Positions 58,402-64,000 of a stretch of DNA of 64,000 nt are shown piece by piece (the stretch's first letter is position 1; each line of letters starts with the position of its first letter). A program made the position numbers and the translations under genes. The notes beneath the pieces were generated by a model. That model worked only from the letters and a program-made list of their open reading frames with translations, made no database searches and was not told where the DNA came from. Source of the DNA: Dryomyza anilis (lineage: Eukaryota; Arthropoda; Insecta; Diptera; Dryomyzidae); contig OX638132.1 in NCBI GenBank assembly GCA_951804985.1, positions 18,581,529-18,645,528 of the forward strand, in the 5' to 3' direction.

Positions 58402-59120
58402 AATTAATTTATAATTGATTCATCGCCGATACGACATTTAATTGTATTGATTAAATTTGTAATTATATTAATAAATAAATTAATTGAACAAAAATTACTA
58501 CTTGTTGTACGAAGTTTGAACCACGTACACGTCACCAACAAAGCTTCTATATAATGAAAGGGAAATGTCAAATACAAATAAGGAGAAGAATATCAAAGTC
58601 ATGAAGCCGGCCTCAGCAGTCCAGAGGTTGCGCGCTGGACTTGCATTCTGAAGGTCTAGGGTTCGAATCCCGGCTTGAGCATGGGCGCTCGTGGTGATAT
58701 TAACCACAAAATCGTAGGGAATAGATTTCACAGTACAATGGATACTCAAAAAAAAAAAAAAAAGTCATGATATGCACAAAAAATGTCTAAATTTAGCTAA
58801 ACAAATTATCAATACAATTAATTTATCATTTTTTCATCGCCATTAGGACATTTAATTGTAATGGTTAAATATTTAATTATATTAACAATAAAATTAATTG
58901 AACAAAAATTGAAGCAAATTAACAAACCCGATGAAAAAAATGTTTATTTTATAGTATTATTTATTTATAGGTTTTATTTTATATATATTTTACAACTTTG
59001 TTTTTATTTACTACTGCGTTTGAAGTTTGAACCACGTCCACGTCACAAGTAGAGCTATATATAATAAAATGGAAATGTTAAAAACAAATAAGAGAGAAGA
59101 ATATCAAAGAGATGGTATAC
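58402..59120. repeat. Local tandem duplication, one copy interrupted by a SINE
   Basis: Copy 1 (58402-58813) and copy 2 (from 58814) share ATTAATTTAT...TTCATCGCC, AATTAATTGAACAAAAATT, GAAGTTTGAACCACGT and GAGAAGAATATCAAAG in order. Copy 1 contains the SINE at 58605-58760, which copy 2 lacks; copy 2 has about 100 extra bases after ACAAAAATT. Confidence 0.8.
58605..58760 (+). mobile_element. tRNA-derived SINE (family 2) with perfect 10-bp target duplication
   Basis: The tRNA-like head has a perfect B box GGTTCGAATCC at 58661 and an A-box-like region just after the start. A short body and an A tail of about 16 follow. AAAGTCATGA flanks it exactly at 58595-58604 and 58761-58770. It is unrelated to SINE family 1, which has a triplet tail. 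Not a functional tRNA gene, because the stems do not pair properly. Confidence 0.85.
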
Positions 59121-59287
59121 GCATGAACGAACGGCAGGACGAATCGAAAAGGCAAGTACACGTTGCGATGAACCAATGTAAAATAAGATCGGTGCAACAG
59201 TACCTGTAATACTGTGTAGTGAATTTAAAACTGTATAATGGCTGTAAAACTGTGTATTGTCTCTAAAACTGTCGATTTTTATAAATG

Positions 59288-59296
<9 letters not shown>

Positions 59297-59377
<81 letters not shown>
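59297..59377. repeat. (TA)n microsatellite
   Basis: About 40 uninterrupted TA dinucleotides. Confidence 0.97.
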
Positions 59378-59380
<3 letters not shown>

Positions 59381-59934
59381 AGCATATACACCAACCCAGA
59401 TAGGACTTAATATATACTATTAAACAATTCGTTTATCCAATTAATTAAATTGATAGAATTATTTTTATTTTGTATCAATTAATCTCAGTTGCTATATTTA
59501 TGATCAATTTTTTTATAAAACATATCTTTGTAAAACATATGGGCATTTTCAGAAAAACGTCAACCACAACCGAAAAATTCAAAGTGCTCAAATCTTTGAT
59601 ATAACGGTGGATTATAATCTTAATTATATAAATCTAAATATCTGAAACGTATAAAAAAATACTTATAAAGTTACATTACTGTACAATTTCCCTGCAGTGA
59701 AATCTAAACTAGATGCATAAACATGTACTATTTATATTACCAAACATGTTTCTAGATCGGTAACTAGTTAAAATGGATGCAGAGAAAAACCAGTTCAAAA
59801 CTTGTTTCGTAGAGGAACGTGTCAAAATTGTGAAAAACATAATAAATTTTGAACAAATTATATTTCATTTATTTATTTTGTAGAAAACATCTTTCTTTTT
59901 AATTTTGTGGTTCCATCGGTTGATTTGTTTTATT
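59378..59934. other. Gene-free AT-rich stretch
   Basis: No gene or element recognised. Confidence 0.5.
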
Positions 59935-60126
59935 TCTTTTCGCCATGGATTCATACAAATATCCTATTTGAAAGGTCGTTACAGCCGTGTATTGATAAAA
60001 AGTCCCATTTCAATACATTTCTTGACGGGATCAATTTCATCCATTCGTCCTACGTGATCTAGACAGCAAAACCGTTAGATCTTGATGAGCTTTACTATGT
60101 GATATCTCGTCGAATAGCTTACGCCT
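59935..60126 (-). pseudogene. Fossil C-terminal fragment of a non-LTR retrotransposon ORF2
   Basis: One minus-strand frame gives TRYHIVKLIKI, a stop, then RFCCLDHVGRMDEIDPVKK and CIEMGLFINTRL before further stops. This matches the (W)xGHVxRMDxxxPVKK block near the C-terminus of many LINE endonuclease/reverse transcriptases. It ends about 75 bp before an R2 repeat. Confidence 0.65.
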
Positions 60127-60202
60127 CTAGTGTTCAATTGGTAAATAGTAACCAGTTTAAAGATGTATTAAAGGAACTAGTTTAGAGAGTTTATGTTTTA
60201 AA

Positions 60203-60451
60203 AGTGGGCGGATCACGCCGAATTTCATCGCATTTTAAGCAGTATTTCTCGAGTTATCGTGTATACGGACAGCAAGACAGCAAGACAGACGTACGGAAGG
60301 ACGGACAGACAGACGGACATGGCTAAACGGACTCGGGTGGTGAAGCTGATCAAGAATATATATACTTTTCCATACCGGACACGCCTCCTAAGGGGCGTTA
60401 CAATATCTGCACAAACTTAATATACCCTGTACCTCATAGGTGTAGGGTATA
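60203..60451 (-). repeat. Dispersed repeat R2, 3' part
   Basis: AGTGGGCGGATCACG, GGCTAAACGGACTCGGGTGG, CCGGACACGCCTCCTAAGGG and the end CTCATAGGTGTAGGGTAT are nearly identical to the right part of 45911-46756. Confidence 0.8.
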
Positions 60452-62289
60452 CAAAAAATTTCACGAAAAATTAAAAAGGAACAAAATGTACATGTATGTA
60501 ATTAAAAAAAAATTAATTTGTATGCAAAAAGTATTTTTAGAAAAAGAAAAACATTTTGTGCCGTCCGGAATGTTCAGTCGGAAATTTTTCTCTGATTTAT
60601 TATGAAAAATGTATACATTTTACAAGCAAAGTGTAAATTTATAAACAAAACACATTATATAAGCTGTTTTTAAAATAATTCAAAAAAATAAATTATATGA
60701 AAAATTCGTTGACTTTTTCCATTTTGGACTCGATATGTACTTCCATTTTTTAATTTATACCACTATTTAATTTATGTCTTTTGAACAACGATTTAGAATT
60801 TTTAAATTTTTTGCTGATGTTAAGTCCTATTTAAATACTAATAGCAAATTCATTAGTTTTCCTTCGAGACATTAAAGTTTTAAATATACGAATGGAACCC
60901 CAAGAAATGCCAATATGTGAAATATTCCAAAATGAATAAAGAAATACAGTCATAACATGAATCAATAAACTCTAAAATAAAGTTTTTGAAACAAATATAT
61001 TTGACTAGTTTTACTTGCACAACAATTATATTAAATGATTAGAAACACATGCGCATTAAGTTGGCAATATTGCGATAAACTGGCTCAAATCGTATGTTAT
61101 GTGTGTGCAGAGGGACTCGCAAACTATTGGCTTATCGCAGGCGACACTGGTAACACGTAACTCATTAAACCGCAGAGACGACGAAGCATGACTTCCAACT
61201 TAACTATGAATGCTATGTGGCGTGGGTTGAATTGTATACTCGGGTATACCATATAGTGTGGATGGTTGCACTTGGATTTCATATAACGTTTTTGAAATAT
61301 TTCTGTGTGTGGTGAAATGCTGTTAGAATTTTTGGAATTTTTGGCTAAATGTTCGGGTATACTATAATGTGTATGTTAAGTTTTAATTAAGTGAAATCGT
61401 AGATGTCGAAATTTAAAATTATAGCAGCACATAAATTTAAAATTTCTTTGAAAAATGGTCTTCAATTAACACGTGTTTTTTACGCCTCCTTGTTTAACTT
61501 TTGTGCTGCCGCCTTCATCATTAAGTATTCGATCAAAATCATCGAAAGGACTCTAATGAAAATATTGCCATAATCCAGTTGGTATTCAGACCATCAATCA
61601 CAGAGCCACAACGCCAGTCAAAAAAAAGTGTGACACAATGGACAGGATATTGATTGCAATTGTAAATCCTCATCAAATCAACGTGTAATCAGGACATTCT
61701 GTAGACTCAAGATGTTGGACGACATGGAGTGATGAAAAAAATGAATACTAAATGAAACCATGAAAAGGATCAAATGACAGCTATGCTGTTGGTCGTTCGG
61801 CAACACACTTTCTGAGCCATTATTGTTGGTTTTGGTCCTACTTCTTTTTTGTATTTTTATTCTTCTTCTACTTTAGCTCCACTATTGTTGTATTTGATTA
61901 TGTTGTAGTAATTGGAAATCTAATAAAAACGTCAACGTTGGACACAGACGATTATTCCAAACGAGTGGCTGACATTACGTCGTATTTATCGGATTTCCGA
62001 TAATGCTGTAGGCACAAGATAAAGGTATATAAAAGAAAATGGTCAAAAGTGGTTTTTGTTGTATCTTCATTTTATTTGTACTGTATGCGGTTTAAAACAT
62101 TTTCGATAGTTTTATTTTAGACGTTCGTATAACTTTAGCATTTGGCATTAATAGAAATTGCATTTATTTTTATAGATTTGTAGTTTTAAACAATACTATT
62201 TAATTTTAAAATTATAAAATTTTCTACTTTGTATTTCCTGTCAGTAACTCGGAAAATAGCAATAAATATACTAGGAATATTACAAAAAT
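60452..62289. other. Upstream region of SdhC
   Basis: No other gene found. A TATA-like TATATAAAAG at 62026-62035 and an initiator-like TCAGTA near 62242 are possible core-promoter signals, but neither is decisive. 61040-61240 is less AT-rich and unrecognised. Confidence 0.4.
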
Positions 62290-62937
62290 ATGTAAGTAAT
62301 TTATTAATTGTATTGATAATTTAAATCTTTTTTATGTCTGCTCAGGTTTGCCGTAACACGCGGCTTAATTTGTCGTAACAGCCCATTCCAAGTATGCGCC
62401 TATTCCGGATGCAAGCCGCAATCTGCCACGCCTCCTCAGAAGCCGGTCAAAATGCGTGTCGTGCCCGCTGTACCGCTCGATCAACGAGAGAAATTCGATG
62501 AGCGCAATACACGTCTTGGACGTTTTCTCTCACCCGATCTGGCCATTTACAAGCCACAACTTACCACCGTGCTCTCGATAACGCATCGTTTGACTGGCTT
62601 AATTCTGGCCACCACCACCAGCCTCTTGGGCATCAGTTCACTCGTCACACCCTATAAGTTCCCCGAGTACGTAACCATGCTGGAGGGTCTGGAACTGACC
62701 GATGTTACGCTATCGGCTATTAAATTTATTATCACCTATCCGTTTGCCTATCACGCATGCGGCGGAGTACGTCATCTGATCTGGGACACGGGTAGCATGT
62801 TGACACTGAAGGGCGTCTACTCCACGGGATATGCGATGCTGTTGATGTCACTGGTCTTAAGTGGCGCCTTCGCGACGTTGTTTAATAAAAACGATGTTGC
62901 CGATGTTGTTGAAGAAAATAACATAAATAAAAAATAA
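62290..62937 (+). CDS. SdhC: Succinate dehydrogenase cytochrome b subunit C, mitochondrial
   Basis: Membrane anchor of complex II, helping bind heme b and ubiquinone in the inner mitochondrial membrane. The conserved part has LSPDLAIYKPQLTTVLSITHRLTG, whose Ser and Arg belong to the quinone site of the family. Three membrane segments follow, with HACGGVRHLIWD carrying the expected heme-ligand His. The frame is open upstream of the Met at 62452 to an acceptor CTGCTCAG at 62345. The best start is a codon split by a 54-bp intron (62292-62345): AT at 62290-62291, then donor GTAAGT, then G at 62346, giving MFAVTRGLICRN, a basic N-terminus suited to mitochondrial import. Total 197 residues. Without splicing, that ATG is followed at once by TAA. 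Initiation at 62452 is the alternative but would lose the presequence. Confidence 0.9.
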
Positions 62938-63583
62938 CTTAAATACTACTAATATATTTGAAGCTTTAGCTAAAATAATCAAACCTCCATTTGTTCTGTT
63001 TAAAGTAGTCAACTTTAAACTTCATAAGCTTACTATTGCAGTGACAATATTTTACTCTGCACATCCGAAAACAAGCTGCTGGCTTCACAAAGCCCAAAAA
63101 ATTGGACGTGTTGCCATAAATATTAAATGTGTACATCCTGCGAACATCCGACAGACATCCTGCGTTGTCGCAACTCAAAAGCTAAATATCGTATTAGGGC
63201 TATGAATCAGGGTGGGGTCAAAGGGATATTCAAAGTTTGAAGAACGTTGACAGCGCACAATTCACAACATAACCACTGCCAAGTTCTGACCTCGGAGTAA
63301 AACTAGTGCATGGTGGACATTGGTGCGTAAATTCTCGGAAATGTTACAAAAAAAATAAGGATTTTAGTTTATTTTTAAAATTTTTATGGCTTAGTCACAC
63401 AGTGCAAATTTCCACTCAACAACTTTCCATATTTTAGGGCAAAACAGGGTTAGTGATTTCGAATGTGAATTCCGTTCCGCTGCAACACTTCTAGGTTACA
63501 ATATAACTTTTTTGAAAATATTGAATTACGTTTATAAATTTAATAATACGTAAATTAAATACTAAACCTTTTTAGAAATTTAA
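62938..63583. other. Downstream of SdhC, no further gene
   Basis: Contains the SdhC 3' UTR; no canonical AATAAA was spotted close to the stop. The 70-residue minus frame is not supported. Confidence 0.45.
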
Positions 63584-63836
63584 ATATCGTTGTTGTAGAA
63601 CTAAAAGTCATCAAACACATGTTCATGAAAATCTTAAATTTCAACTTTGTTGGTAATTATTACAAAAAGTAATTGATATAATTTTAATTTTGAAATACCA
63701 ATTGATTGATTCACATTTTCTAATCATTTGGTGAAAATATTGAGCTCATAGAATAAAAATTGAAAGATATACAAATATTTTTGTAACTGCATTTCGAAAA
63801 TGTTGTTGGTGACTTTTAGATGTACAACGACGATAT
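63584..63836. mobile_element. MITE, ATATCGTCGTTG family, second full copy
   Basis: Ends ATATCGTTGTTGTAGAACTA and TGTACAACGACGATAT, colinear with 2712-2953 including AAATTTCAACTTTGTTGGTA. Confidence 0.85.
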
Positions 63837-64000
63837 ACAAAACATGTTTCTCGATAAAATGGTATTTTTAGTGGTCATACAGTAGCCAACTATTCTAATA
63901 TTTTTAAATTAATATTTTTAGGGATACAGGAAAAATAAAATCAGTACTAAATCAAAAAATATTGTTGTATTCTATCATATAGAATATCGGATCCGGTTCT
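63837..64000. other. Window end, no feature
   Basis: AT-rich sequence with nothing recognised. Confidence 0.5.

Noticed and set aside
58611..58683. Possible functional tRNA gene
   Set aside because: The B box is perfect, but acceptor and T stems mispair, and the unit is followed by a body and A tail and flanked by a 10-bp duplication. It is a SINE.

Overview
The window is nuclear DNA of an insect, almost certainly a higher fly (Diptera, Brachycera). It is strongly AT-rich. Its recognisable genes have short introns and protein sequences close to fly family members, and the intergenic space is full of MITEs, tRNA-derived SINEs, a dead mariner, fossil LINE pieces and satellite DNA. The species cannot be fixed from the sequence. 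As I recall, the Drosophila counterparts of ZnT86D, SdhC and RpL27 lie on chromosome arm 3R, so this may be Muller element E (inference).

Layout. 1-7.2 kb: repeats, namely SINE copies, two inverted 0.88-kb TA-flanked elements (one nested inside a TTA-flanked MITE) and small MITEs. 7.2-8.6 kb: ZnT86D-like (SLC30A7-type) zinc transporter, minus strand, three coding exons. 9.4-10.4 kb: two minisatellite blocks in opposite orientation, inside the divergent intergenic region. 10.6-12.25 kb: Idh3g-like gamma subunit of NAD-dependent isocitrate dehydrogenase, plus strand, six exons. 16.2-17.2 kb: RpL27, minus strand, one coding exon with a 5' UTR intron and a pyrimidine-rich start region. 17.55-28.51 kb: an 11-kb satellite array of about 70 monomers (159, 153 or 149 bp) organised in higher-order tetramers. 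28.5-62.2 kb: about 34 kb with no convincing host gene, filled by several MITE families, hairpin-bounded dispersed repeats, LINE fossils and one internally deleted mariner. 62.29-62.94 kb: SdhC, plus strand, whose start codon appears to be split by a 54-bp intron.

How the genes relate. Idh3g and SdhC both encode TCA-cycle components of mitochondria, RpL27 is a cytosolic ribosomal protein, and ZnT86D loads zinc into the early secretory pathway. They are independent housekeeping genes, not an operon or pathway cluster.

I found no clearly new biological system. The most notable items are the satellite's exact tetrameric higher-order structure about 0.4 kb from a ribosomal-protein promoter, the split start codon of SdhC, a GC-AG intron in Idh3g, the oppositely oriented minisatellite between two housekeeping promoters, a SINE insertion with its empty site preserved in an adjacent duplicate, and a group of MITEs sharing TA|CACYCAG ends.
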